From NCBI GenBank assembly GCA_903825615.1, contig CAIKBK010000100.1, forward strand, positions 1-12,927: a stretch of 12,927 nucleotides of DNA, in the 5' to 3' direction. A program made the position numbers and the translations under genes. Below the pieces are notes generated by a model. It saw only the letters and a program-made list of their open reading frames with translations, was not told the DNA's origin and did no database searches. The DNA comes from Candidatus Vogelbacteria bacterium (GTDB lineage: Bacteria > Patescibacteriota > Minisyncoccia > Phycocordibacterales > XYD1-FULL-46-19). Shown in pieces: positions 1 to 8,115 of the stretch (the first letter of the stretch is position 1; the number at the start of each line of letters is the position of its first letter).

Positions 1-1
1 A

Positions 2-754
2 TTTGACACAACAAAGATTAAAGAGACTCTAAAAAAAATAAGAAGAAAAATATTAACTGATGTCGGAAATAATAATGGCAGTGAACGAAATAGGTGGATA
101 TTAGAAACCCTCGACAAGATTCCTGCTGGTAAAAAAATCCTGGATGCTGGAGCTGGAGAATGTCAGTTCAGGCCGGCTTGCAGTCATCTTGTATATACAT
201 CTCAAGATTTTGGGCAATATGACGGGGTCGGAGATAAAGCAGGGATACAGACGGAAAAGTGGGATAATTCAAAATTAGATATTGTTAGTGATATAACAAA
301 AATTCCAGTCCCAGATAACTCCTATGATGTTATCTTGTGCGTCGAGGTATTTGAACATATACCAGATCCAATTTCGGCAATTAAGGAATTCTCCCGCATT
401 CTAAAACCGGAAGGGAAACTCATACTGACCGCTCCATTTTGTTCAATGACACATTTTTCTCCTTACCATTTTTATTCTGGATTCAATAAATATTTTTACC
501 AGACAAATCTTGGAGATAATGGGTTCGAGATTAACGAGCTACGATCAAATGGAAGTTTCTTTGACTTTGTCGCTCAAGATATAAAAACCCTTCTCTTAAT
601 AACAAAAAAATATACCGGGGAAAAACCTGGGTTTTATCAAAAATTTTTAATACTATTAACATTAAGGATGCTAGACAAGTATAGAAAATTAGATAAGAAT
701 TCAAAGGAATTACTTTGTTTTGGATACCAAATAATTGCGACAAAAAAGAAATAA
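2..754 (+). CDS. SAM-dependent methyltransferase, class I (5' end cut by window)
   Basis: The frame is open from base 2 with no start codon before the window edge, so 250 residues are visible and the N-terminus is missing. A Rossmann-type SAM site is clear: motif I ILDAGAGEC at visible residues 46-54, an acidic loop QDFGQYDG about 20 residues later, SDITKIPVPDNSYDVILCVE as motif II, then FEHIPDP and LKPEGKLILTAPF typical of the Methyltransf_11/UbiE-like fold. The TTG at 335 cannot be the true start because motif I lies upstream of it in the same frame. It precedes a glycosyltransferase by 12 bp and heads a surface-glycan gene run, so a sugar or glycan-lipid methyl transfer is a reasonable inference. 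The substrate cannot be read from the sequence. Its coding sequence is visibly more A+T-rich than the genes from 1660 on. Confidence 0.85.
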   Translation, partial: FDTTKIKETLKKIRRKILTDVGNNNGSERNRWILETLDKIPAGKKILDAGAGECQFRPACSHLVYTSQDFGQYDGVGDKAGIQTEKWDNSKLDIVSDITKIPVPDNSYDVILCVEVFEHIPDPISAIKEFSRILKPEGKLILTAPFCSMTHFSPYHFYSGFNKYFYQTNLGDNGFEINELRSNGSFFDFVAQDIKTLLLITKKYTGEKPGFYQKFLILLTLRMLDKYRKLDKNSKELLCFGYQIIATKKK

Positions 755-766
755 TTCTATCTCAAT

Positions 767-1666
767 ATGAATAATATTAGCTTCATCATCCCTGCCTACA
801 ATTCTGAAAAGACACTGGCCGAGAGTGTCAACTCTATTTTTAATGGTAATTTTTTAGATGGTGATGAAGTTATTATCGTCAACGACGGCTCAACCGACAA
901 CACTTTAGAAATAGCTAAAGGGCTTGCAGAAAAATACTCCCCAAAAATAAAAATCATCGACAATATAGAAAACAAGGGTTGCCCCGCCTCTAGAAATATC
1001 GGTATCTCTCAAGCTAAAAATGATTTAATATTTAACCTAGATTCTGACAATATACTTATCCCCGGTAATATTGCCAAAATTAAAGAGGCCATTATTCGCG
1101 AACAAGCCGATATTGCAGCTTTTGGTGAATATCATTATTTTAAAGACGATTCAAAGGAGGTAACTCACAAATGGCTCTGTAAGACGGGTGTCTTAACCTT
1201 AGCAGATTTTTTCTCAGGAATGACCAACCCTGGACCAGGAGGCAACTTCCTTTACAAAAAGGAAACTTGGAATAGGATCGGCAAATATTGGGAGTACGGG
1301 AAAGGTCTGCATGAAGCTTGGGGATTCAGCTTTAAAATGCTTGTTAACGGCGCGAAATTTATAGTAGTCCCTAAAACAGCTTACCTGCATAGATACTCCC
1401 ATGAATCACTTTTTGTCAGAGAAAATAAAAAACAAAATGAAGGCGTAATAATAACAAATAAAATGATAGGGCCATTTTTGAGATTTTTCTCTGAAGAAAC
1501 TTTGAATTATATAAAGAAAGAACCGAATTGGTACGAAAGATTAAATTATAGGCCTTTAAAATTAAAAGATGGTTCTATCGGGATAAATGGTAAGGTTGTT
1601 TTTACTAATAAGCTAAAGAATTATTTTGAGCCTATCAAAGAGTTGGTCAAAAAATATCTATGCTAA
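767..1666 (+). CDS. Family 2 glycosyltransferase (GT-A fold)
   Basis: This 299-residue protein begins with the classic GT2 N-terminus SFIIPAYNSEKTLAESV. It has the nucleotide-sugar loop VNDGSTDNT at residues 38-46, the RN pair in CPASRNIGISQA (72-83), and the metal-binding DSDN at 92-95. It should transfer a sugar from a nucleotide-sugar donor to a glycan or lipid acceptor on the cytoplasmic side of the membrane. No transmembrane segment is evident. It follows the methyltransferase by 12 bp and its last 7 bp overlap the next gene, so the genes are probably co-transcribed and translationally coupled. No Shine-Dalgarno motif precedes the ATG. Donor and acceptor are unknown. Confidence 0.9.
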   Translation: MNNISFIIPAYNSEKTLAESVNSIFNGNFLDGDEVIIVNDGSTDNTLEIAKGLAEKYSPKIKIIDNIENKGCPASRNIGISQAKNDLIFNLDSDNILIPGNIAKIKEAIIREQADIAAFGEYHYFKDDSKEVTHKWLCKTGVLTLADFFSGMTNPGPGGNFLYKKETWNRIGKYWEYGKGLHEAWGFSFKMLVNGAKFIVVPKTAYLHRYSHESLFVRENKKQNEGVIITNKMIGPFLRFFSEETLNYIKKEPNWYERLNYRPLKLKDGSIGINGKVVFTNKLKNYFEPIKELVKKYLC

Positions 1667-2379
1667 AAAAAATAATCAAAAAATCTATTCGCCTGATTCT
1701 TTCGCCTTTTGTTTTAAAAGATTATTTTGCTTTTATAAAAAATAAAAGCGAGAGATTCTCGGTTAAGATCAGAGATTTTTACCCTCAGATTAAAGACCGC
1801 ACAATTAACACCGGTTTTGACCGGCACTATGTCTATCATGTGGCCTGGGCAATTAGAAAAGTTTTAGAGATAAAGCCCGAGTTCCATACAGATATCTCCT
1901 CGAGCCTCTACTTCGGCTCCACCTTATCGGCCTCGCTACCGGTAAAGTTCTATGATTATCGACCGGCCAAATTAGAGCTAAGCAATCTCGAGAGCTACTC
2001 GGTCGACCTAACCAAACTCCCCTTCCCTGACGGGAGCATCAAATCACTTTCCTGCCTGCACACGGTTGAGCACATTGGCCTTGGCCGTTATGGCGATCCA
2101 ATAGACCCCAATGGCGATCTTAGGGCGATAGAGGAACTCAAACGGGTCCTCACCCCCGGTGGTTCCCTCCTCTTTGTCGTCCCTATCGGCCAGCCCAAAA
2201 TTGAATTTAACGCTCACCGCATATATTCTTATCAAATGATTATGGATCTTTTTTCTGATCTAAAGCTTCAGGAGTTTTATTTTATCCCCGAACAAGCTGG
2301 CCAACCTATTTACAACGCCAGCAAAGAAAGAGTCGACCAAGAAAATTATGCTTGCGGTTGTTTCTGGTTTATTAAATAA
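1660..2379 (+). CDS. DUF268 family protein, methyltransferase-like
   Basis: The 239-residue product carries the DUF268 signature around SLSCLHTVEHIGLGRYGDP (residues 129-147), then LKRVLTPGGSLLFVVPIGQPK and FNAHRIYSYQMI. The core looks like a degenerate class I methyltransferase: SVDLTKLPFPDGSIKSLSCLHTVEHI aligns in character with motifs II and III of the methyltransferase at the window start. However, the expected GxGxG motif I is replaced by SSLYFGSTLSASLPVKFYDYRP (residues 81-102), so SAM binding is uncertain. A basic N-terminus (MLKKIIKKSIRLILSPF) could associate with the membrane. The ATG lies inside the end of the previous GT2 gene (7 bp overlap). DUF268 genes are common in bacterial polysaccharide clusters, which fits the context. 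The exact reaction is unknown. Confidence 0.8.
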   Translation: MLKKIIKKSIRLILSPFVLKDYFAFIKNKSERFSVKIRDFYPQIKDRTINTGFDRHYVYHVAWAIRKVLEIKPEFHTDISSSLYFGSTLSASLPVKFYDYRPAKLELSNLESYSVDLTKLPFPDGSIKSLSCLHTVEHIGLGRYGDPIDPNGDLRAIEELKRVLTPGGSLLFVVPIGQPKIEFNAHRIYSYQMIMDLFSDLKLQEFYFIPEQAGQPIYNASKERVDQENYACGCFWFIK

Positions 2380-2393
2380 ATATTTATTGAAAT

Positions 2394-3305
2394 ATGATCG
2401 TCGTTAATATAAAAGGCGGCCTAGGTAATCAATTCTTCCAATACGCACTTGGTCGCAGTCTTTCTATTGTCCACAAGAAAGAATTAAAACTTGAAGCCTT
2501 TTCTTATGAAGGGAATGTGGCTGATCCGCAAAAAGGGATCCGGACCTTCGGTTTGTCCAATTTTAATATCAAAGCCCAGATCGCCACCAAAGAAGATCTC
2601 CTGCCATTCAAAAACTACTTCCGCATAGACAAAATTGGCAAGTTTTATAAATTAATTAATCTATTAAAGCCCCTGCCATACTATAAGAAAAAATATCTGG
2701 TTGAGCCCAAAAGATTATGGTGGCACTTCGACAAAAATATCTTGGAAGCACCCATTGCTGACCCCGTTTATATCAAAGGCTTCTGGCAGACAGAAAAATA
2801 TTTTATTGAAATTGAGAAAGAAATAAGACAAGAATTAATGGTCAAAACGCCACCAGACGAAATTAATAGTAAGTTTCTAAGAGAGATAGACGAGAGCAAT
2901 TCGGTGGCTATTCATATTAGGCACGGCGACAATTCTAACGCTGTCGCAGCTCAACACGGCGTCCTGCCTCTAAATTATTATCACCAAGCGATGGCTGAAA
3001 TTGTTAAAAAAGTAGATAATCCCCGTTTCTACATTTTCTCTGATGATCCAGACTGGGTGAGAGAAAATCTTAAGCTAGCCTTTGATTGCGTTTATGTCAG
3101 CCACAATAACGATGAAAATAATTTTGAAGACATGCGACTGATGTCTCAGTGCAAACATCACATAATTGGCAATAGTACCTTTAGTTGGTGGGGTGCTTGG
3201 CTAGGAAAAAAGGCTGGGCAAATAGTTTTTGCCCCCAAATGTTACTATGTCGAACAAGATATCTCAGAAACTGACTACTATCCAAAAAATTGGAAACTTC
3301 TATGA
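2394..3305 (+). CDS. GT11 alpha-1,2-fucosyltransferase-like protein, first of a tandem pair
   Basis: The 303-residue protein opens with IKGGLGNQFFQYALGRSL, the N-terminal hallmark of family GT11, and ends with GNSTFSWWGAWLG (residues 259-271), the conserved C-terminal motif of the same family. The GDP-fucose-binding motif, normally HxRRxD(Y), is here HIRHGDN (174-180), so the second arginine is histidine. GT11 enzymes transfer fucose from GDP-fucose to a galactose-type acceptor in cell-surface glycans. The start is the ATG at 2394, directly before the conserved N-terminus. The upstream 14 bp are A/T only apart from one G, with no SD. The stop overlaps the next GT11 gene by ATGA. Family assignment is firm; fucose specificity is inferred. 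Confidence 0.87.
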   Translation: MIVVNIKGGLGNQFFQYALGRSLSIVHKKELKLEAFSYEGNVADPQKGIRTFGLSNFNIKAQIATKEDLLPFKNYFRIDKIGKFYKLINLLKPLPYYKKKYLVEPKRLWWHFDKNILEAPIADPVYIKGFWQTEKYFIEIEKEIRQELMVKTPPDEINSKFLREIDESNSVAIHIRHGDNSNAVAAQHGVLPLNYYHQAMAEIVKKVDNPRFYIFSDDPDWVRENLKLAFDCVYVSHNNDENNFEDMRLMSQCKHHIIGNSTFSWWGAWLGKKAGQIVFAPKCYYVEQDISETDYYPKNWKLL

Positions 3306-4171
3306 TCATCATTAATCTAAAAGGTGGGCTCGGCAATCAGATGTTCCAATATGCGTTTGGGCGCCAATTGTCTATTACCAAAAAAATTGAACTTAAATTA
3401 GATAAGACTGGTTATGATAAGAACAAGTATCGCTCTTATAGCTTAGACGTTTTTAATACCCAAGCCGATTTTGCAACCGATGAGGAGATTGCTAAATTAA
3501 AATATCCTTGGGGGTTAGTCTCTAAGGGTTGGCGCTGGTTTAAATTCAAAATACTTCGCCTTCAATACATCGGCTGGTTTCCAGACATGTTAAAAGTTAA
3601 AGACAATTCTTATATAGACGGCTTCTGGCAGAGTTACAAATATTTTGATGACATAATAGACGTCCTAGCCAAAGAATTTTCGCTAAAAATTCCCTTAGAG
3701 GAAACTCATTCAGAATTAATTAAACAGATGACTTCGACTAACTCAGTCGCCTTATCGGTAAGGCGAACAGACTATCTCTGGCCACAGAATCTTAGAACAA
3801 TTGGCATTTGTTCGGCCAATTACTATAATAAGGCGATTGATTTAATTGCTTCCAAAATTAAAAACCCCTACTTCTTTATTGTCACCGATGATCTTGACTG
3901 GGTTAAAGAAAATATTGATTTCAAGGGTTACCCCGTTTTTTATGTTTCAGAACTAAGAAAAGATAATTCTATTAACTACTATCAAGAAATGATGATTATG
4001 AGTAAATGCAAACATGGCATTATTGCTAACTCCAGTTTCTCTTGGTGGCCAGCTTTGTTAAGTATTAATCCTGATAAGATTATTATTGCACCCAATCCTT
4101 GGTTTACTATCAGTACTGTAAAAACCGAGGATATAATCCCCCCAACATGGATCAAGTTACCGAGAGATTAA
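3302..4171 (+). CDS. GT11 alpha-1,2-fucosyltransferase-like protein, second of a tandem pair
   Basis: I choose the ATG at 3302 over an upstream in-frame ATG at 3290. It gives the same N-terminus as the preceding paralogue (MIIINLKGGLGNQMFQYAFG) and forms the ATGA stop/start overlap. The 289-residue protein has the GT11 C-terminal motif ANSSFSWWPALLS (242-254). Its GDP-fucose motif reads LSVRRTDYL (151-159): both arginines and the D-Y are kept, but the first histidine of HxRRxDY is serine. The two neighbours therefore deviate at different positions of the same motif. The tandem position and similar length suggest an old duplication, or two linkages made in the same glycan. The 3' end overlaps the following GT2 gene by 25 bp. 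Confidence 0.85.
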   Translation: MIIINLKGGLGNQMFQYAFGRQLSITKKIELKLDKTGYDKNKYRSYSLDVFNTQADFATDEEIAKLKYPWGLVSKGWRWFKFKILRLQYIGWFPDMLKVKDNSYIDGFWQSYKYFDDIIDVLAKEFSLKIPLEETHSELIKQMTSTNSVALSVRRTDYLWPQNLRTIGICSANYYNKAIDLIASKIKNPYFFIVTDDLDWVKENIDFKGYPVFYVSELRKDNSINYYQEMMIMSKCKHGIIANSSFSWWPALLSINPDKIIIAPNPWFTISTVKTEDIIPPTWIKLPRD

Positions 4172-4950
4172 AACCCAAGGTCAGTATCAATATGGCTACC
4201 TATAACCGTGGCCAGTATTTGTCTTTGGCTATAGATAGCGTTTTGGCTCAAGATTTTACCGACTGGGAATTAATTATTGTCGATGATGGTTCGACAGACA
4301 ATACCCATGAGGTCCTATTCCCCTATCTTAAAGATGAGAGGATTAAATATTTTAAAAATGAGAAAAATTCTGGCATTTGTGTCACGCGCAATAAAGCTCT
4401 AGAGAATTCAATTGGCGAATATATCGCCGTTTTAGACAGTGATGATGTCTGGCTCGCTAAAGATAAATTAAGCCAACAAGTCGACTTCTTAGATTTTAAC
4501 TACGAGTATGCCCTTATCGGCACTGGGGTGGTAGTAATTGACAAGGAAGGAAAAGAAATAAAATGTTATTTAAATCCTGAAGGCGCACTAGCGATTAGAA
4601 ATAGCCTCCTAGCCAAAAATTCTTTTTCTCACTCTAGTGTCATGTATCGCCGAGAAGTCGTCGCATCTATGGGTTCTTATCCTCTCAACCTAAATGGCAT
4701 TGAAGATTATGATCTCTGGTTACGCCTTGGTTCAAAATACAAACTTCACAATTTACCACGCTATGATCTCGGCTATAGAAAACATCCAGGGAATATTAGC
4801 CTAACCGACAGAACTAGATTAATGGAAGCTAATCTGACTTTAATAAAAAAATACCGACAATATTACCCAAACTTCTATTGGGCTTGGCTAAGACGCGCAA
4901 GCCGACTCTTTGTAGTAAAAGTCTTAACTTTATTCCGGATCCACGTGTAG
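4147..4950 (+). CDS. Family 2 glycosyltransferase (GT-A fold)
   Basis: The product is 267 residues from the ATG at 4147. An in-frame ATG at 4099 would add 16 residues lying entirely inside the GT11 gene and without family character, so 4147 is preferred. GT2 motifs are complete: KVSINMATYNRGQYLSLAI, VDDGSTDNT at 45-53, the RN of GICVTRNKAL, the metal site LDSDDVW (96-102), and the acceptor-side EDYDLWLRLG. The ATG lies 25 bp before the previous stop, implying coupled translation. The last 21 bp overlap the 3' end of the convergent VirD4/TraD-like gene. It is the last gene of the + strand glycan cluster. Sugar specificity is unknown. Confidence 0.9.
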   Translation: MDQVTERLKPKVSINMATYNRGQYLSLAIDSVLAQDFTDWELIIVDDGSTDNTHEVLFPYLKDERIKYFKNEKNSGICVTRNKALENSIGEYIAVLDSDDVWLAKDKLSQQVDFLDFNYEYALIGTGVVVIDKEGKEIKCYLNPEGALAIRNSLLAKNSFSHSSVMYRREVVASMGSYPLNLNGIEDYDLWLRLGSKYKLHNLPRYDLGYRKHPGNISLTDRTRLMEANLTLIKKYRQYYPNFYWAWLRRASRLFVVKVLTLFRIHV

Positions 4951-6621
4951 GATTTGTTTTAATTGATCTCGAATATCATTACTCGGGGCAACTGGTTTCT
5001 CTTTGACAATAGGTTTTGGCGTCTCCGGTTTTGGTTGTTGTGGCATCACTTGAACTTTAGGCGCTTCAACCTTTTTTTCTTTTTTACTCGCCATTATCTC
5101 GTTAAGAAAATTCTTAAGGTCAGTCTTATTTTTGTCACCCTTAGGCTTGTTTTTCAAAATCCCAATCGGAAAAGATTTGGGGGCTTCTTTAATTGGCAGT
5201 GGGGCCACTGGCGCCGATACTGGCTTGGGAGCAACTTCAACAGATTTGGCGCGCGACGGAGCTGAGGCTCCACCACCACTACTCGCTCGTGGGCTGGCGC
5301 TGGCGCCAGAACCAGAAGCCTTGGGGGCTGCCGGTTCGGGGATATACCAATCCGTAATCTCTTTCTCAACCTCATCACGGTGTTTGGCATAAGTTCTCCT
5401 GACATTGGCAATAATCGACTCTTTTAATGAGTCGCCCGTGACGACAATTGGTGGCAAAGTTGTAGCCGAGAAAGGCGGTGATCCGACCCCATCAATAGAC
5501 AAAGTTAAATAAATTTGCGCAAAACCAAGATTAACCAGATCTTCTTTAGTAAAGGTTGGGAAAAAGATGGTCTCTAAGACCTCCGCATCAAACGGACCAA
5601 CCCGAAAAGCGACGGTTGTGCCCACGTTGCCAAAGACCGCATTCCTTACCTCCTCGGGCATTTGCTCGATATACTGATGAGCAATCGTTAAACTTAATTT
5701 ATATTTGCGAGCTTCAGACAAGATATCGGCAAAAGATTCGTTAACAAAAGATTGGAATTCATCAACAAATAGGTAAAAATAAGGCAAACGCGATAAAGCG
5801 CCAGACCCCGCGCCTGCCCGCGACATCGCCGCCAGATAAATCTTGGTAATTAAAATGCCGCCTAAGAGATTCGCATTTTGTTCACCCAGTCGTCCTTTAG
5901 ACAAGTTAACAATTAAAATTTTCTTCTCATCCATCACCTGGCGCAGGTCAATTGTTGATTTGGACTGTCCGATGATGTTACGAATCAAAGGATTCGCAGT
6001 AAACTGACCAATCTTATTCTTAATCGCATCGCCGGCCTCCTGCATATAGCGTTCGTTATACTTAGCAAATTCGTCTACCCAGAAAGATCTAACTGAAGGA
6101 TCAGTAACATTGTCTACTACCTTCTGGCGATAATTCTTATCAGATAATAAGCGATTCACACCAAGCAAGGTGGCATCTGGGTACTCTAAAAGCGCCAATA
6201 AACAGTTGTTTAGAATATACTCCATACGAGAGGACCAAACATCAGGCCAAATCTTCTTAAACGAAGACATTAGGCCATTAGCCACCAAGTGACGCTTGTC
6301 TTGGCCAACATCCTCCATAATGTTAAAAGAAATGGGATAATCAAGATCAAACGGCGCAAAATAAATAACGTCCTTGAGTCGCTCGGGTGGGACAAAGTCC
6401 AGCAAGAATTCAGCTGACTTACCGTGTGGATCGACAAAAGCCAAGCCCTCACCATTCTTAATATCCTGGATTACCATATTTTCGAGAAGAGTTGATTTGC
6501 CCATACCAGTCTTACCAATGATATAGACGTGTTTGGCCCGATCTTCATCTTTAATACCAAAACGAATCCGCTTGCCGCGAAAATCAGTTTGCGCAAAATA
6601 GTTTACTGTCGTTTCCAACAT
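4930..6621 (-). CDS. VirD4/TraD-like DNA-pumping ATPase (TraM-recognition type), soluble form
   Basis: This 563-residue AAA+/RecA-type ATPase has Walker A GKTGMGKST at 36-44, a second conserved strand FVDPHGKS (62-69), Walker B YLFVDE at 283-288 continuing as FQSF, and the sensor-like LTIAHQY (311-317). This combination is typical of the coupling-protein/TraM-recognition family related to VirD4, TraD and HerA. Unlike conjugative coupling proteins it has no N-terminal membrane segments: Walker A starts only 35 residues in. Residues about 430-550 are low-complexity, rich in Pro, Ala, Ser and Lys, and probably disordered, ending in the helical tail DIRDQLKQILHVDPE. The ATPase core ends near residue 400. 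No other type IV secretion genes are visible, so a role in DNA transport or chromosome processing is only inference. It is the last gene of the - strand run, 28 bp after the DUF4015 gene, and its 3' end overlaps the GT2 gene on the other strand. Confidence 0.8.
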   Translation of the reverse strand: MLETTVNYFAQTDFRGKRIRFGIKDEDRAKHVYIIGKTGMGKSTLLENMVIQDIKNGEGLAFVDPHGKSAEFLLDFVPPERLKDVIYFAPFDLDYPISFNIMEDVGQDKRHLVANGLMSSFKKIWPDVWSSRMEYILNNCLLALLEYPDATLLGVNRLLSDKNYRQKVVDNVTDPSVRSFWVDEFAKYNERYMQEAGDAIKNKIGQFTANPLIRNIIGQSKSTIDLRQVMDEKKILIVNLSKGRLGEQNANLLGGILITKIYLAAMSRAGAGSGALSRLPYFYLFVDEFQSFVNESFADILSEARKYKLSLTIAHQYIEQMPEEVRNAVFGNVGTTVAFRVGPFDAEVLETIFFPTFTKEDLVNLGFAQIYLTLSIDGVGSPPFSATTLPPIVVTGDSLKESIIANVRRTYAKHRDEVEKEITDWYIPEPAAPKASGSGASASPRASSGGGASAPSRAKSVEVAPKPVSAPVAPLPIKEAPKSFPIGILKNKPKGDKNKTDLKNFLNEIMASKKEKKVEAPKVQVMPQQPKPETPKPIVKEKPVAPSNDIRDQLKQILHVDPE

Positions 6622-6632
6622 AAGCTGTCTCT

Positions 6633-6638
6633 ATTATA
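6633..6638 (-). promoter_or_regulatory. Possible -10 box close to the start of the VirD4/TraD-like gene
   Basis: A perfect TATAAT lies 11 bp upstream of the ATG at 6621, in the 28-bp gap after the DUF4015 gene. If used, transcription would start about 4 bases before the ATG, giving an almost leaderless mRNA. There is no recognisable -35 box at 16-18 bp, and the surroundings are A/T-rich, so chance is possible. Confidence 0.3.
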
Positions 6639-6649
6639 ATTTAATTAGC

Positions 6650-7861
6650 CTATTTTTGGTAGGCACTAAGTGTATATTTATTAGTCGCGTCCCACATCAT
6701 CCAAGAACTTAGGCCGGCATCAGACACCGCTTGCTGTTCGGCCTTCACCATGGCGGTAGTATAAATTGCTCCAAGATCAAAGTCTTGCAACCAAGGACGA
6801 ATTTTATTTTTAGAAAAACCAAGCGCTTCAATCTTCTTGACCCCACTATCTAAGCTAATTTTAACAACTTTATACGGTACCGTGGCTGGCTTCTTAAAAC
6901 CGAGCCACCCAGTAGGATAATGCGAGGGATAAATCATGGGCGCAATATAATCAACATAGGGCGCCACATTCCCCATCACTTGGCCGATACCCAGATCGTC
7001 ATCATTAGTCATCACCATACCAAAGACATTGGCCGAGGTTGGCGCGCCAATAGCCTTGAGGTGGTCGTGAAGATAAATAAAGAATTTCTGCAGGGCCTCG
7101 ATTCTTGTCTCTTTATTCGGATCATAATTGCGATAACGAATCTGCGAAAGATCGCCATCAGTCGGGAAACGCACATAATCAAAATTTAGCTCGTCAAAAC
7201 CGGTCGCATAAGCCTCGCCGGCCAAAGCGACGGTATAATCCCAAACTTCTTGTTGACTAACATCAAGCCAAGCCATCCCCTTCTTGTCGCGCCAGACTTC
7301 ATTATTATCTTTGCGACGCATCGCGAGATCCGGCCGAATACGAGTCAAATAATTATCTTGGAAGACGGCAATGTGCCCGATCACGTAGTAGCCCTTCTGA
7401 TGCAATTCAGCGACGAACTCAGTAATGTCCGAAACACGACTCTCTTCTGAAGCATATTTAGCTAAGACCGGAGAATTTAACCTGATAACAATTTTGCCTG
7501 AAGTATCCTTGATATCAAGAACAATAGAATTTATTTGGGTATTTTCAAATCTCTTCAACATTTTTTCCCGCGCTGTCTTAGAACCAGCTATCCAACTAGA
7601 CATATAGATAGCCTTAACCGATTCGGGTGTCTTCTTGTGGCTAACAATAATCCCTGGGAGAGACAAGTCGGTTGCTAATATGACTTGCTCGGGCGATGAC
7701 GTTCCTAAATCAACAGAGGTCGTCGCCAAATTAGCTTGTCCTCCCTCCATCGCTCCCGTCGAGAGAAAAGATGAAGAAACAATTAGAACAAAAACAAAAA
7801 CCCCTAAAACTATCGCTAAGAAAGTTAGAGTTTTGCGTTTAGTCGGCTGAGGGTGATTCAT
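6650..7861 (-). CDS. DUF4015 / GHL13 putative glycoside hydrolase, membrane-anchored
   Basis: The 403-residue protein starts with a basic stretch and one hydrophobic segment (about residues 12-33, LTFLAIVLGVFVFVLIVSSS), a signal anchor or uncleaved signal peptide. From about residue 83 it has the DUF4015 (COG1306) TIM-barrel pattern: KAIYMSSWIAGS, INSIVLDIKDTSGKI, the central GFDELNFDYVRFPTDG with likely catalytic acidic residues, then YVDYIAPMIYPSHYP and IRPWLQDFDLG near the C-terminus. It probably acts outside the membrane on a polysaccharide, perhaps cell wall or surface glycan. The substrate is not established. Its start lies 23 bp inside the end of the preceding small gene, suggesting coupled translation. 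The upstream sequence has GAAATAAA 7 bp before the ATG and no SD. Confidence 0.8.
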   Translation of the reverse strand: MNHPQPTKRKTLTFLAIVLGVFVFVLIVSSSFLSTGAMEGGQANLATTSVDLGTSSPEQVILATDLSLPGIIVSHKKTPESVKAIYMSSWIAGSKTAREKMLKRFENTQINSIVLDIKDTSGKIVIRLNSPVLAKYASEESRVSDITEFVAELHQKGYYVIGHIAVFQDNYLTRIRPDLAMRRKDNNEVWRDKKGMAWLDVSQQEVWDYTVALAGEAYATGFDELNFDYVRFPTDGDLSQIRYRNYDPNKETRIEALQKFFIYLHDHLKAIGAPTSANVFGMVMTNDDDLGIGQVMGNVAPYVDYIAPMIYPSHYPTGWLGFKKPATVPYKVVKISLDSGVKKIEALGFSKNKIRPWLQDFDLGAIYTTAMVKAEQQAVSDAGLSSWMMWDATNKYTLSAYQK

Positions 7862-8108
7862 TATTCTCTTTATTTCGGTGAGAAGATTTACTCTTTATCT
7901 CATTAGTATTCTCAATGTTAATCACAAGAGATCCCTCAGTTACCGCATAATTAGAAGAACCATGGTAAAAGCCAAAGAGGGCAATTAAGAAACCTGATAA
8001 AACTATGAGAGAATCTCTCATAATCTCTGGGAAGCCGGTGAAGGGTACCAACATGACCAAGAGACCTAAAATTGCACTGGCTCGATTACGCCAAATAATG
8101 TGTCGCAT
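7839..8108 (-). CDS. Small two-helix membrane protein, unknown function
   Basis: The 89-residue product has two hydrophobic segments, about residues 11-27 (ASAILGLLVMLVPFTGF) and 32-48 (DSLIVLSGFLIALFGFY), joined by a short loop with acidic residues. They are followed by a polar tail ending in a Lys/Asn/Glu/Ser-rich stretch. This suggests a small inner-membrane hairpin with the tail in the cytoplasm. I do not recognise the family. It starts 7 bp after the murC stop and overlaps the DUF4015 gene by 23 bp, so it belongs to the same transcript and may assist the membrane-anchored hydrolase. No SD precedes the ATG. It is real rather than a shadow: it fills the gap between two good genes on the same strand. 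Confidence 0.65.
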   Translation of the reverse strand: MRHIIWRNRASAILGLLVMLVPFTGFPEIMRDSLIVLSGFLIALFGFYHGSSNYAVTEGSLVINIENTNEIKSKSSHRNKENNESPSAD

Positions 8109-8115
8109 ATGGGTT

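Noticed and set aside
335..754. A 139-residue protein starting at TTG 335
   Set aside because: The frame stays open to the left edge and contains SAM motif I upstream, so the gene is larger and cut by the window.
4963..5411. Open frames on both strands across the C-terminal coding part of the VirD4/TraD-like gene
   Set aside because: They are shadows of a low-complexity, GC-rich Pro/Ala/Ser coding stretch and have no family character or start signals.
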